Source: an uncultured Christensenella sp. (lineage in GTDB: Bacteria; Bacillota; Clostridia; Christensenellales; Borkfalkiaceae). From it: a stretch of DNA of 45,417 nt. Shown here piece by piece: positions 15,032-22,702 of the stretch. The stretch covers positions 1-45,417 of the forward strand of contig CAJTQF010000009.1 of NCBI GenBank assembly GCA_910578565.1, given 5' to 3'. Every line of letters starts with the position of its first letter. The first letter of the stretch is position 1. Under the pieces are notes generated by a model. It had not been told where the DNA came from. It saw only the letters and a program-made list of their open reading frames with translations, and made no database searches. The translations under genes were made by a program, and so were the position numbers.

Positions 15032-15661
15032 ATGGCAACTTACAGAGAAGCAAAATGCCGCCTTTGCAGAAGAGAAGGCGCAAAGTTGTTTTTAAAGGGC
15101 GACAAATGCTACAACGGCAAATGCCCGTTTGAAAAAAGACCCATAGCGCCCGGCGCGCACGGTTTGGCTGCGGCAAGGAAAAAGGTTTCCGAATACGGCA
15201 AGCAGCTGCGCGAAAAGCAGAAGGTTAAGCGTATTTACGGCGTGCAGGAAGGTCAGTTCCACGCATATTACGAAAAAGCAGACAGAATGAAGGGTATCAC
15301 CGGTGAAAATATGCTGTCGCTTCTGGAACGCAGACTCGATAACGTCATTTACCGTATGGGCATAGGCGCAAGCCGCTCGCAGGCGAGACAGCTTGTAAAC
15401 CACGGTCATTTTCTCGTAAACGGCAGAAAGGTAAACATTCCTTCCTACGTTATCAAAGCGGGCGACATTATCACCGTTAAGGAAAACAAGACTTCGAACA
15501 AGTATTTCGAAGGTATTAAAGCCATGAAAGTGGGCGTTATGCCCAAGTGGCTTGAATTTAACCCCGAAAAGTTGGAAGGCAAAATTTTGGCGCTTCCGAC
15601 GAGAGAGGATATCGACAGCCAGATTTCCGAACATATGATTGTCGAATTGTACTCCAAGTAA
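15032..15661 (+). CDS. rpsD: 30S ribosomal protein S4, zinc-binding form
   Basis: The 209-residue S4 begins MATYREAKCRLCRREGAKLF and has four N-terminal cysteines (C9, C12, C26, C31) that form the zinc site found in part of the S4 family. The S4 RNA-binding domain follows (ERRLDNVIYRMGIGASRSQARQLVNHGHFLVNG). S4 nucleates 30S assembly and in some bacteria represses the alpha operon or its own gene. CGGAGGTAAT precedes the ATG. Confidence 0.98.
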   Translation: MATYREAKCRLCRREGAKLFLKGDKCYNGKCPFEKRPIAPGAHGLAAARKKVSEYGKQLREKQKVKRIYGVQEGQFHAYYEKADRMKGITGENMLSLLERRLDNVIYRMGIGASRSQARQLVNHGHFLVNGRKVNIPSYVIKAGDIITVKENKTSNKYFEGIKAMKVGVMPKWLEFNPEKLEGKILALPTREDIDSQISEHMIVELYSK

Positions 15662-15686
15662 TATAAGTTAAAAAGGAGGAAACAAC

Positions 15687-16640
15687 ATGATCGAAATGGA
15701 TATGCCCAAAATCGAAGTCGAAGAAAACGAGGACCAGTCGTACGCAAAGGTCGTAGTTGAACCTCTCGAAAAGGGTTTCGGTCTTACAATAGGCAACTGC
15801 CTGAGAAGAATACTGCTTTCCGCACTCCCCGGAGCGGCGGCGCAGGGAATAAGATTTCTTGACGGCAGCGTAAAACACGAATTTTCTGCTGTCGCGGGCG
15901 TTAAAGAAGATGTAACCGAAATTATTTTGAATTTAAAGACGCTTGCAATAAAAACGAAAATTACGGACAAAGATTACGTCAAAGTTTTGCACCTTTATAA
16001 AGAAGGTCCCTGCGACGTAAAGGCAAGCGATATTTCCGAAGACGCCGAAATTGAAATAATCAACGGCGACCAGCACATCTGCACCGTAGACGCAGGCGGC
16101 AAAATTGATATGGAAATTACGATAGGCAGGGGACGCGGCTACAAGGGCGCGGACCATACCAGAACGGAGCTTATCGACTATATCCCCATAGACTCTATTT
16201 ACACGCCCGTTAAAAAGGTAAACTATTCGGTAGAAAACACGCGCGTAGGTCAGAACACAGACTACGACAAGCTCACTTTGGAAGTTTGGACAAACGGAGC
16301 TTTCAGCGCAAAAGAAATAGTTTCGCTTGCGGCAAAAATAATGCAGGACCATATTTCGCTGTTTGTAAACCTTTCAGATTCAATTAAGGAAATGGACATT
16401 CTCGTCAAAAACGAAGACGACAAACAGCAGAAAATTTTGGCAATGGCAATTGAAGAAATGGATTTGTCGGTCCGTTCGTACAACTGCTTAAAACGCGCAA
16501 ACATTCACACCGTGGAAGACCTGACCAGAAAGACGGAAGACGAAATGTTGAAAGTAAGAAATCTTGGCAGAAAGTCTTTGGACGAGGTCATCATAAAACT
16601 TAATTCCTACGGTTTAACACTTTCAAACAAGGAGGACTAA
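15687..16640 (+). CDS. rpoA: RNA polymerase subunit alpha
   Basis: The 317-residue protein has the dimerising N-terminal domain (EPLEKGFGLTIGNCLRRILLSALPGAA, and later GRGYKGADHTR) and the C-terminal domain from about residue 245 (ELDLSVRSYNCLKRANIHTVEDL-like, ending LGRKSLDEVIIKLNSYGL) that binds UP elements and activators. Length and order are normal. AAAGGAGGAAA precedes the ATG. Confidence 0.98.
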   Translation: MIEMDMPKIEVEENEDQSYAKVVVEPLEKGFGLTIGNCLRRILLSALPGAAAQGIRFLDGSVKHEFSAVAGVKEDVTEIILNLKTLAIKTKITDKDYVKVLHLYKEGPCDVKASDISEDAEIEIINGDQHICTVDAGGKIDMEITIGRGRGYKGADHTRTELIDYIPIDSIYTPVKKVNYSVENTRVGQNTDYDKLTLEVWTNGAFSAKEIVSLAAKIMQDHISLFVNLSDSIKEMDILVKNEDDKQQKILAMAIEEMDLSVRSYNCLKRANIHTVEDLTRKTEDEMLKVRNLGRKSLDEVIIKLNSYGLTLSNKED

Positions 16641-16643
16641 AAA

Positions 16644-17150
16644 ATGCCCGGTAAATTAGGAAGAACGGCAGAGCAAAGACAGGCAATGCTTCGCAATCAG
16701 GCGTCCGAACTTCTGTGGTACGGCAAAATTACCACCACCGAAGCGAGAGCTAAGGCGCTTCAGCCCTATGTTGAAAAAATTATAACCAAGGCTATGAAAG
16801 TTTACGACGACAACGTAGAAACAGAAGTGGTCAAGGCGGATAAAAAGGGTAAAGAAATAAAAGTAAAATCAATAAAGGACAGCCCCAAAAAACTTGCGGT
16901 ACGCCGTAATATTATGGCGAAACTCCGCGATTTGCAGGAAATTAAGGGCTTTAATGAAAAGAAATCCGAGTTCAAAAAAAGAACGGCGGACATTCAGCAC
17001 CCTTTAATGGAAAAACTTTTCAACGAAATCGCGCCCAAATACGCACAGCGTAAAGAAGAATTGGGTCAGGGCGGCGGCTATACAAGAATCTATCTCTTGG
17101 GTCAGCGTCGCGGCGACGGCGCCGAAGAAGCTATAATTGAGCTTGTTTAA
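16644..17150 (+). CDS. rplQ: 50S ribosomal protein L17 with internal insertion
   Basis: The first part (KLGRTAEQRQAMLRNQASEL, then GKITTTEARAKALQPYVEKII) and the end (GGYTRIYLLGQRRGDGAEEAIIELV) are standard L17. The protein has 168 residues where many Firmicutes have about 113-120; the extra length is a charged middle segment (roughly residues 50-115, including EVVKADKKGKEIKVKS). Similar longer forms exist in some Clostridia. AAGGAGGACTAAAA precedes the ATG. It is the last gene of the cluster. Confidence 0.97.
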   Translation: MPGKLGRTAEQRQAMLRNQASELLWYGKITTTEARAKALQPYVEKIITKAMKVYDDNVETEVVKADKKGKEIKVKSIKDSPKKLAVRRNIMAKLRDLQEIKGFNEKKSEFKKRTADIQHPLMEKLFNEIAPKYAQRKEELGQGGGYTRIYLLGQRRGDGAEEAIIELV

Positions 17151-17183
17151 TTAGCGCCCTGCAACCGAATTTAATTTAAAATT

Positions 17184-17215
17184 AAAACAGCAGCTATACT
17201 GGCTGCTGTTTTTTT
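17184..17215 (+). terminator. Terminator of the ribosomal cluster
   Basis: CAGCAGC (17188-17194) pairs with GCTGCTG (17202-17208); four A before and seven T after extend the stem and form the U tract. It closes transcription after rplQ. The following TTTGTTTGTG belongs to the promoter repeat of the lipoprotein genes. Confidence 0.9.
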
Positions 17216-17224
17216 GTTTGTGTA

Positions 17225-17252
17225 TTGACAATTTGGAATTATATGGTAATAT
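17225..17252 (+). promoter_or_regulatory. Promoter of lipoprotein copy 1
   Basis: TTGACA (17225-17230) and TAATAT (17247-17252) are 16 bases apart. The block from TGTTTGTGTATTGACA through AAAAAAAGGAGA to the start codon is repeated almost unchanged before copies 2 and 3. Confidence 0.7.
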
Positions 17253-17270
17253 GAAAAAAAGGAGAGAAGT

Positions 17271-17756
17271 ATGAAGAAATTGTTTTTAGGTTCGATAGCA
17301 ACAGTTCTGTTAGCGGTGTTTTTATGCAGTTGTGGCGGTGCAAGTGTATATCAAGGCGAGTTTTACACATTGCAACACGCATATGACGCGGGTTGGCTTA
17401 CGCAGGAAGATTTAAAGAGCATAGCCTATTACCACAACGGCGGGATAAATGGCAACGAAGAGATAATGAGCGAAGATTATCAGCCGCAACCGAAAACACC
17501 CGAAGTTTTAGATAAATTTACAGAGCGTTCTATAAAACAATCATACATTGATAACTTTTTAACTGATAAAAACGCGAAAATCAGCGGCATTAATATTGAA
17601 GATTATTACGGCGGCTACGACAATTATATTACTATTATGATATCCGATACTTATAGCGGAACCACAGGAGATATAAATTGGCAGACGATAGACGGTGTTA
17701 AATTTTACTATAATAGCGGAAATCAAATTAAAATCTGGAGAAAAAATAAGATATAG
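17271..17756 (+). CDS. Predicted lipoprotein, paralogue 1 (no coiled coil)
   Basis: I do not recognise a named family. The 161-residue product has a lipoprotein signal (MKKLFLGSIATVLLAVFLCSC; lipobox LCSC, lipid on C21) and so should be anchored to the outer face of the membrane. After only a few residues comes the shared domain GEFYTLQHAYDAGWLTQEDL followed by KSIAYYHNGG and YQPQPKTPEV. Compared with copies 2 and 3 it lacks the 40-residue coiled coil between signal and domain. The signal peptide is nearly identical at DNA level among the three, while the C-terminal 50 residues differ. Confidence 0.8.
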   Translation: MKKLFLGSIATVLLAVFLCSCGGASVYQGEFYTLQHAYDAGWLTQEDLKSIAYYHNGGINGNEEIMSEDYQPQPKTPEVLDKFTERSIKQSYIDNFLTDKNAKISGINIEDYYGGYDNYITIMISDTYSGTTGDINWQTIDGVKFYYNSGNQIKIWRKNKI

Positions 17757-17820
17757 AAATATTTACTGTTTTTATTATCTTTAGTGTTTTAATTTTTAGC
17801 AACTGCTTTTTGTTTGTGTA

Positions 17821-17848
17821 TTGACAAATTGGCATTATAAGGTAATAT
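17821..17848 (+). promoter_or_regulatory. Promoter of lipoprotein copy 2
   Basis: TTGACA (17821-17826), 16-base spacer, TAATAT (17843-17848), then AAAAAAGGAGATAAGT before the ATG. It is a copy of the promoter at 17225. Confidence 0.7.
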
Positions 17849-17866
17849 GAAAAAAAGGAGATAAGT

Positions 17867-18475
17867 ATGAAGAAATTGTTTTTAGGTTCGATAGCAACAG
17901 TTCTGTTAGCGGTATTTTTATGCGGTTGCAACGCCGGAGCTAACTTGCAAAAGAGAGTTGACGCGCTTGAAGAGAGCAACAGCCTGCTTGAAGAACGGGT
18001 TGACGAATTGGAAAGAGAAAACGACCTGCTCTGGGATATGATGAGCGAAATGGGACTGAAAGACGGCGAGTTTTACACATTGCAACAGGCATACGACGCG
18101 GGTTGGCTTACACAGGAAGATTTAAAGAGCATAGCCTATTACCATAACGGCGGCAGGGAAGGCAACGAAGAAATAATGGGCGAAGATTATCAGCCGCAAC
18201 CGAAAACGCCCGAAGTTATCGATAAAATGACGGAGTTGTCAATCAAGCAAACCTATTGCGAAAATTTACGAAAACAAGATAACGCAAAACCTTCGGGGGT
18301 AACAATTGAAAGATATTACGGCGCGTATAACGGTTGCTATGCGGTGGTTTTAAGTAGCATATATATTGGTAGTTACGAAAATATTATAAACGAATGGAAG
18401 AAAATAGGCGGAGTTAATATTCATTACACGGACCACTTTTTTATGACTATGTGGCGATACAAGGAGAGTAAATAA
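17867..18475 (+). CDS. Predicted lipoprotein, paralogue 2 (coiled coil)
   Basis: The 202-residue paralogue has the same signal peptide with lipobox LCGC (lipid on C21). Residues about 27-62 form a heptad coiled coil (KRVDALEESNSLLEERVDEL and on), likely an oligomerisation stalk. The shared domain follows (GEFYTLQQAYDAGWLTQEDL, then KSIAYYHNGG and EDYQPQPKTPEVIDKMTELS). The last 50 residues, ending MWRYKESK, differ from the other copies. Ligand and role are unknown. At the stop codon a 13-codon frame (18475-18516, MNKLIKKGILLAF) starts and may be a remnant of another secreted gene. Confidence 0.82.
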   Translation: MKKLFLGSIATVLLAVFLCGCNAGANLQKRVDALEESNSLLEERVDELERENDLLWDMMSEMGLKDGEFYTLQQAYDAGWLTQEDLKSIAYYHNGGREGNEEIMGEDYQPQPKTPEVIDKMTELSIKQTYCENLRKQDNAKPSGVTIERYYGAYNGCYAVVLSSIYIGSYENIINEWKKIGGVNIHYTDHFFMTMWRYKESK

Positions 18476-18554
18476 TGAATAAATTAATTAAAAAAGGTAT
18501 ATTATTGGCATTTTGAATGTTTTAAATTTTTAGCAACTATTTTTTGTTTGTGTA

Positions 18555-18582
18555 TTGACAAATTGGCATTATATGGTGATAT
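18555..18582 (+). promoter_or_regulatory. Promoter of lipoprotein copy 3
   Basis: TTGACA (18555-18560), 16-base spacer, TGATAT (18577-18582). It is the third copy of the same block; the -10 differs by one base and may be weaker. Confidence 0.65.
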
Positions 18583-18600
18583 GAAAAAAAGGAGAGAAGT

Positions 18601-19206
18601 ATGAAGAAATTGTTTTTAGGTTCGATAGCAACAGTTCTGTTAGCGGTATTCTTATGCGGTTGCAACGCCGGAGCGGACTTGCAAAAGAGAGTTGACACGC
18701 TTGAAGAGAGCAACAGCCGGCTTGAAGAAAGGGTTGACGAATTGGAAAGAGAAAACGACCTGCTCTGGGATATGATGAGCGAAATGGGACTGAAAGAAGG
18801 CGAGTTTTATACTTTGCAAGAGGCATATGACGCGGGTTGGCTTACGCAGGAAGATTTAAAAAGTATAGCCTATTACCATAACGGCGGCACAGAAGGCAAC
18901 GAAGAGATAATGGGCGAAGATTATCAGCCGCAACCGAAAACACCCGAAGTTATAGATAAAATGACGGAGTTGTCAATCAAGCAAACCTATTGCGACAATT
19001 TACGAAAACAAGATAACGCAAAACCTTCGGGAGTAACAATTGAAAGATATTACGGCGCGTATAATGACAGTTATGCGGTGGTTTTAGACAGTATATATGT
19101 AGTATATCCTGCAGATGTTATTAACGAATGGGAAATAATAGGCGGCGTTAATATTAATTATTATGATTATTTGAGTTTTCGTATTTGGAAAGCAAAAGGA
19201 GTTTAA
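18601..19206 (+). CDS. Predicted lipoprotein, paralogue 3 (coiled coil)
   Basis: The 201-residue paralogue is nearly identical to copy 2 over the signal peptide, coiled coil and shared domain (about residues 1-155) and then diverges (DSIYVVYPADVINEWEIIGG, ending WKAKGV). Identity is far higher in the first part than in the last, as expected from recent duplication plus selection or conversion. Its last codons contain AAAGGAG, the ribosome binding site of the subtilase gene three bases downstream, so the two are cotranscribed. Confidence 0.82.
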   Translation: MKKLFLGSIATVLLAVFLCGCNAGADLQKRVDTLEESNSRLEERVDELERENDLLWDMMSEMGLKEGEFYTLQEAYDAGWLTQEDLKSIAYYHNGGTEGNEEIMGEDYQPQPKTPEVIDKMTELSIKQTYCDNLRKQDNAKPSGVTIERYYGAYNDSYAVVLDSIYVVYPADVINEWEIIGGVNINYYDYLSFRIWKAKGV

Positions 19207-19209
19207 AAT

Positions 19210-21720
19210 ATGAAAAAATTTTTAAGTAAAAAAAGTTTATTAATTGTAGCGTTATTATTATCATTTTTGATTGTTTTAAGTGCAGTATCTTCTTTATCGG
19301 CGTCTGCCGATACTACGGAAAGAATTGAAACGATAGAATCATCACAACCTGTTTCTAATGTTGAAGAAAAAAATAAAAAAATTTATTGTAATGCAACGTC
19401 AGAAGACGATTTTGACGAAAGCAGCGTTTTGGTTGTTCTTGATGAGCAGGTAAGTCAATATTCGGGAATCAAAAACGATATAAAACAAATTTTATATAAT
19501 GTCGGAGCAAAAACGATAACTGATTTATCCGCCTTGTCAAAAGATTATTTAAATTCGGACGGAAGCATTAACGAAGAAAAAGCGCCGGCGCTTGCAGAAC
19601 ATTACAAAGAAAGTCCTTTCAGACAAATTTTAAAAATTCAGCTGAAAATTTCGGACAAGCAACATGTCCTTAACGTTATTAAAATATTAGAAAAATCAGA
19701 TTATGTTATAAGTGCAAGCCCAAATTATAATGTTAAGGCTCAATCAGTTCCAGATGATCCTTTTTTAAAATACCAATGGGCATTAGAAGCCGAAACTGGA
19801 ATTAACGTACATGATGCTTGGGACGTAACTACCGGTTCTAAAAATGTACGTGTGGGGGTTATTGATAGCGGAATAGCTTATCATAATGATTTAAATAAGA
19901 ATGTAGTAGAGGGGTATGACTTTTATTATAACAATTCTAAAACAACTGATGATGTTTTGGGACATGGTACAAAAGTTGCCGGTATAATCGCTGCGGAAGC
20001 AAATAATGGTAGAGGAGTTTCTGGTATTGCCCCTAATGTTACGCTTGTGCCTTTACAAAATTATAATGACGGATATAATGAACCAGATACAGGTGCTTCG
20101 GTTGCAGCTATAAACTATGCAATAAATTTATGGGGGACAGATAAACAAATATCTATTTTGAATTATAGCGTTAGTGGCTTTGGATGGGGCGATGCAATTA
20201 TGTTTGCCGTAAAAAATTTCCCGGGTTTATTCGTGTGGGCTGCAGGTAATGATGGTAGAAATGTTGAAACTTATAAATTTGCAAATGAATATAATTTAGA
20301 TAATTTAATTTCTGTAGGGGCAATTGATAAATCAGGGCAACGTTCTGTTTGGTCTGCGACAGGCAGCTCGTGCTTTGGCAAATATGTCAACATTTTTGCT
20401 CCAGGCGGGAAAGGTAGTGAAATATATGTGGATGGCGATACTATTGCTACAACAGGTTTAGAACATACATATGTTGGTTTTAATGGCACATCCGCTGCTG
20501 CGCCGCACGTCACGGGGGTTGCGGCATTGATGCTATCGGCTAATCCTAATTTAACGGCAAAGCAACTTAAAAGTTTAATTTTAAAATATTCAAACGAAAT
20601 AACTATAAATACGCCTTATGGAAAACAAAATGTCAAAAAATTAAATGCAGGGGCTATTTTTAATGCTAAAAGTATTAAAAATTATAATTTTGTAATCGAT
20701 CAAGCTCATTGGATGGAGCTTACCCCTAAATTGCTGGCTGAAAAAACGCTTGGATACAATCAAACCTGTTCATATACCGCGCCTGAAAGCATGGTTATCA
20801 GAGAATCTTCCGGGGCAATTGACGAAAGAAAATTCACCGCATGGAGAATGAACATCAACGGCACGGATGGGTATAATAAAGAAACTAATCCTTGGATCGA
20901 AATTTCAACAAGCAGAGAATTAAATGTTTCAGTGAAAGATTTAATTGATCAGCATTATCCTTTACTTCACGATTCCGATAAAATTTACATAAGAGCGGTT
21001 TATAATGATTATGTATCTCAAGGCTCTTGTATAGCGGAAGGCAGTCTTATAACGCTTGCGGACGGCAGCCAAAAAGCCGTGCAGGAGCTGACGGGGAACG
21101 AAATGCTGCTTGTATGGAATATGTTTACGGGAACGTTCGATACCGCGCCCATACTCTGCATTGACAGCGACCCCGCGGATTGGTACGAAGTTATAAAACT
21201 TTATTTTTCGGACGGAACGCAAGTTGACGTTATTTCGGAACACGGCTTCTGGGATTTTGACCTTAACGAATACGTATATCTTGATAACAGTGCCGAAGAT
21301 TACATAGGGCATTGGTTCAATAAACAGACGTCGGACAGCGGCGGGGCGGGTTGGACTAAGGTACAGCTGACGGACGTATCAATCACGCAGGAATATACAA
21401 CCGCCTGGAGCCCCGTAACGTACGGACATCTTTGTTATTACGTGAACGGTATGCTGACAATGCCCGGCGGTATTGCGGGACTTTTCAATATCTTCGAAGC
21501 AGATAGCGAAAATATGCGCTATGACGAAGATTTATTTTACCGCGATATCGAAATTTACGGTACTTATACGTACGAAGAATTTGCCGGACTTCTGCCTGTT
21601 ACGGAAGAGTTATTTAACGCGGTAAACGGTCAGTATCTTAAAGTTGCAATAGGTAAAGGACTTATAGATATTCAAACGCTTTCGGAATATACCGAACGCT
21701 ATTCGGGGCTGTTTGCATAG
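19210..21720 (+). CDS. Secreted subtilase (S8) with C-terminal Hint domain
   Basis: The 836-residue protein has a signal peptide (about 1-33, ending ASA), a propeptide region (about 60-175), and a subtilisin domain (about 185-485). The catalytic triad is complete: D219 in GVIDSG, H252 in GHGTKVAG and S428 in NGTSAAAPHVTG; N347 in AAGNDG forms the oxyanion hole. After a linker domain, a Hint (hedgehog/intein) module begins at C607 (SCIAEGSLITLADGSQ) with the block-B histidine H678 in VISEHGFWD and ends with YGHLCYYVNGML. The intein-type terminal His-Asn is not seen, so C-terminal splicing is unlikely but cleavage or thioester chemistry at C607 is possible. Codons before about 21010 are AT-rich; the Hint part is GC-richer like the core genome. 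Confidence 0.93.
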   Translation: MKKFLSKKSLLIVALLLSFLIVLSAVSSLSASADTTERIETIESSQPVSNVEEKNKKIYCNATSEDDFDESSVLVVLDEQVSQYSGIKNDIKQILYNVGAKTITDLSALSKDYLNSDGSINEEKAPALAEHYKESPFRQILKIQLKISDKQHVLNVIKILEKSDYVISASPNYNVKAQSVPDDPFLKYQWALEAETGINVHDAWDVTTGSKNVRVGVIDSGIAYHNDLNKNVVEGYDFYYNNSKTTDDVLGHGTKVAGIIAAEANNGRGVSGIAPNVTLVPLQNYNDGYNEPDTGASVAAINYAINLWGTDKQISILNYSVSGFGWGDAIMFAVKNFPGLFVWAAGNDGRNVETYKFANEYNLDNLISVGAIDKSGQRSVWSATGSSCFGKYVNIFAPGGKGSEIYVDGDTIATTGLEHTYVGFNGTSAAAPHVTGVAALMLSANPNLTAKQLKSLILKYSNEITINTPYGKQNVKKLNAGAIFNAKSIKNYNFVIDQAHWMELTPKLLAEKTLGYNQTCSYTAPESMVIRESSGAIDERKFTAWRMNINGTDGYNKETNPWIEISTSRELNVSVKDLIDQHYPLLHDSDKIYIRAVYNDYVSQGSCIAEGSLITLADGSQKAVQELTGNEMLLVWNMFTGTFDTAPILCIDSDPADWYEVIKLYFSDGTQVDVISEHGFWDFDLNEYVYLDNSAEDYIGHWFNKQTSDSGGAGWTKVQLTDVSITQEYTTAWSPVTYGHLCYYVNGMLTMPGGIAGLFNIFEADSENMRYDEDLFYRDIEIYGTYTYEEFAGLLPVTEELFNAVNGQYLKVAIGKGLIDIQTLSEYTERYSGLFA

Positions 21721-21750
21721 ACGGCAAACAAATAAAATATGTTATATTTG

Positions 21751-21778
21751 TTGACATAATTTATTAATGTGCTATAAT
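21751..21778 (+). promoter_or_regulatory. Promoter of the small membrane protein
   Basis: TTGACA (21751-21756), 16-base spacer, TATAAT (21773-21778). Transcription would start near 21785, leaving a 30-nt leader with AAAGGAG. Confidence 0.85.
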
Positions 21779-21816
21779 ATAAATATAGAAAAATCTTTTT
21801 TAAAGGAGTTTTAAAC

Positions 21817-22044
21817 ATGGCAGGTAAAGGTAGAGGTTATCTCGGAATCAACAACTGGTTTGTAACAATTATTTTTGCTATCATTCCTTTCACAAGCTGG
21901 CTTTTCGGCGCTATCACACGTATTATGAGAGGACACGTAATTGCCGGTATTCTTCAGTTAATACCTCCTATCACGCTTTTCTTCTGGATCACCGACATTA
22001 TCGGCGCATTTGCGAAGAAAGATTTGTTGCTTTTCGCAGACTAA
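21817..22044 (+). CDS. Small two-segment membrane protein
   Basis: A 75-residue protein of unknown function starts MAGKGRGYLGINNWFVTIIF and has two hydrophobic segments (about 14-35 and 42-63) joined by GAITRIMRGHV. Small proteins of similar shape occur in other gut Firmicutes, but I know no assigned role. AAAGGAG precedes the ATG and a full consensus promoter lies upstream, so it is probably well expressed from its own transcript. A perfect palindromic terminator follows. Confidence 0.75.
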   Translation: MAGKGRGYLGINNWFVTIIFAIIPFTSWLFGAITRIMRGHVIAGILQLIPPITLFFWITDIIGAFAKKDLLLFAD

Positions 22045-22060
22045 TTAAATTGACAAAGTT

Positions 22061-22097
22061 TACGGGCGTAACGCATATGCGTTACGCCCGTATCTTT
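22061..22097. terminator. Bidirectional terminator, 32-bp perfect palindrome
   Basis: The arms 22061-22076 and 22077-22092 are perfect reverse complements (TACGGGCGTAACGCAT). On the plus strand CTTTTT follows. It lies between convergent genes (21817-22044 plus and 22109-22657 minus) and can end transcripts from both sides. Confidence 0.85.
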
Positions 22098-22108
22098 TTA
22101 AATTATAT

Positions 22109-22657
22109 TCAAGAGCCGCGTTTTTGCGGAACGGTTGCCTTATCGTAAACCTTGCCGTCAAGCGTTTTAAAGTAAAACGTTCTGCCGTCGTAAAGTATGT
22201 AGCCGTGCGCGCTGTCTTCCTTGGGCAGCGATACCGAGCCGGGGTTGAGATGCAGATAACCCGTGTACTCGTTTAAAGGAACGTGCGTGTGACCTGTAAT
22301 GTATACGTCGTTCTCAGAAAGGGGCGGAACTTCGCGGTGCCCGTGCGAAAGGTACATAGTCAGCCCGTCAGCAAACACCGCCGCATAGTCGGAGATGATA
22401 GGGAAAGGCAAAACCATCCGGTCTACTTCGCTGTCGCAGTTGCCGCGCACGCATATAATTTTCTCTTTGATTGCACCCAGCATTTCCGCAACTTCTTTGG
22501 GCGCATAGCCCGCGGGGAGCGGGTTTCTGGGACCGTGGTAAAGTATGTCGCCGAGCAGTAAAAGTTTGTCCGCCTTTTCAAGACGGAACGCGTCTAAAAG
22601 TTGTTTGCAGTACCCGGCGGAGCCGTGTATATCGGAAGCTATTAAAAATTTACTCAT
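22109..22657 (-). CDS. yfcE: YfcE-type metallophosphoesterase
   Basis: The 182-residue protein starts MSKFLIASDIHGSAG and shows the calcineurin-like motifs: D-x-H (SDIHG), GD (LLLGDILYHGP), GNCD (VRGNCDSE), H (SHGHRE) and GHTH (ITGHTHVP). YfcE enzymes are manganese-dependent phosphodiesterases active on model substrates; the natural substrate is unknown. I chose ATG 22657; a start nine codons earlier would read through the promoter. The -10 ends 6 bases before this ATG, so the message is probably leaderless. Confidence 0.92.
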   Translation of the reverse strand: MSKFLIASDIHGSAGYCKQLLDAFRLEKADKLLLLGDILYHGPRNPLPAGYAPKEVAEMLGAIKEKIICVRGNCDSEVDRMVLPFPIISDYAAVFADGLTMYLSHGHREVPPLSENDVYITGHTHVPLNEYTGYLHLNPGSVSLPKEDSAHGYILYDGRTFYFKTLDGKVYDKATVPQKRGS

Positions 22658-22663
22658 ACGCCT

Positions 22664-22692
22664 ATTATAGCCGCCCCGTTCCACTTTGTCAA
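22664..22692 (-). promoter_or_regulatory. Promoter of yfcE, leaderless layout
   Basis: On the minus strand TTGACA (22692-22687), 17 bases, TATAAT (22669-22664), then AGGCGT and the ATG at 22657. The expected start of transcription is at or next to the A of the ATG, and no Shine-Dalgarno sequence fits. Confidence 0.85.
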
Positions 22693-22702
22693 TTGCACGG
22701 TA

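Noticed and set aside
18475..18516. 13-codon frame after lipoprotein copy 2
   Set aside because: It looks like the start of a signal peptide but stops at once; it is noted only as a possible remnant.
20962..21312. 116-codon frame on the minus strand across the Hint region
   Set aside because: The Hint domain reads clearly on the plus strand; the antisense frame has no ribosome binding site.
21028..21720. A splicing intein in the subtilase
   Set aside because: There is no C-terminal extein and no terminal His-Asn followed by Cys, Ser or Thr, so only a Hint-type cleavage domain is supported.
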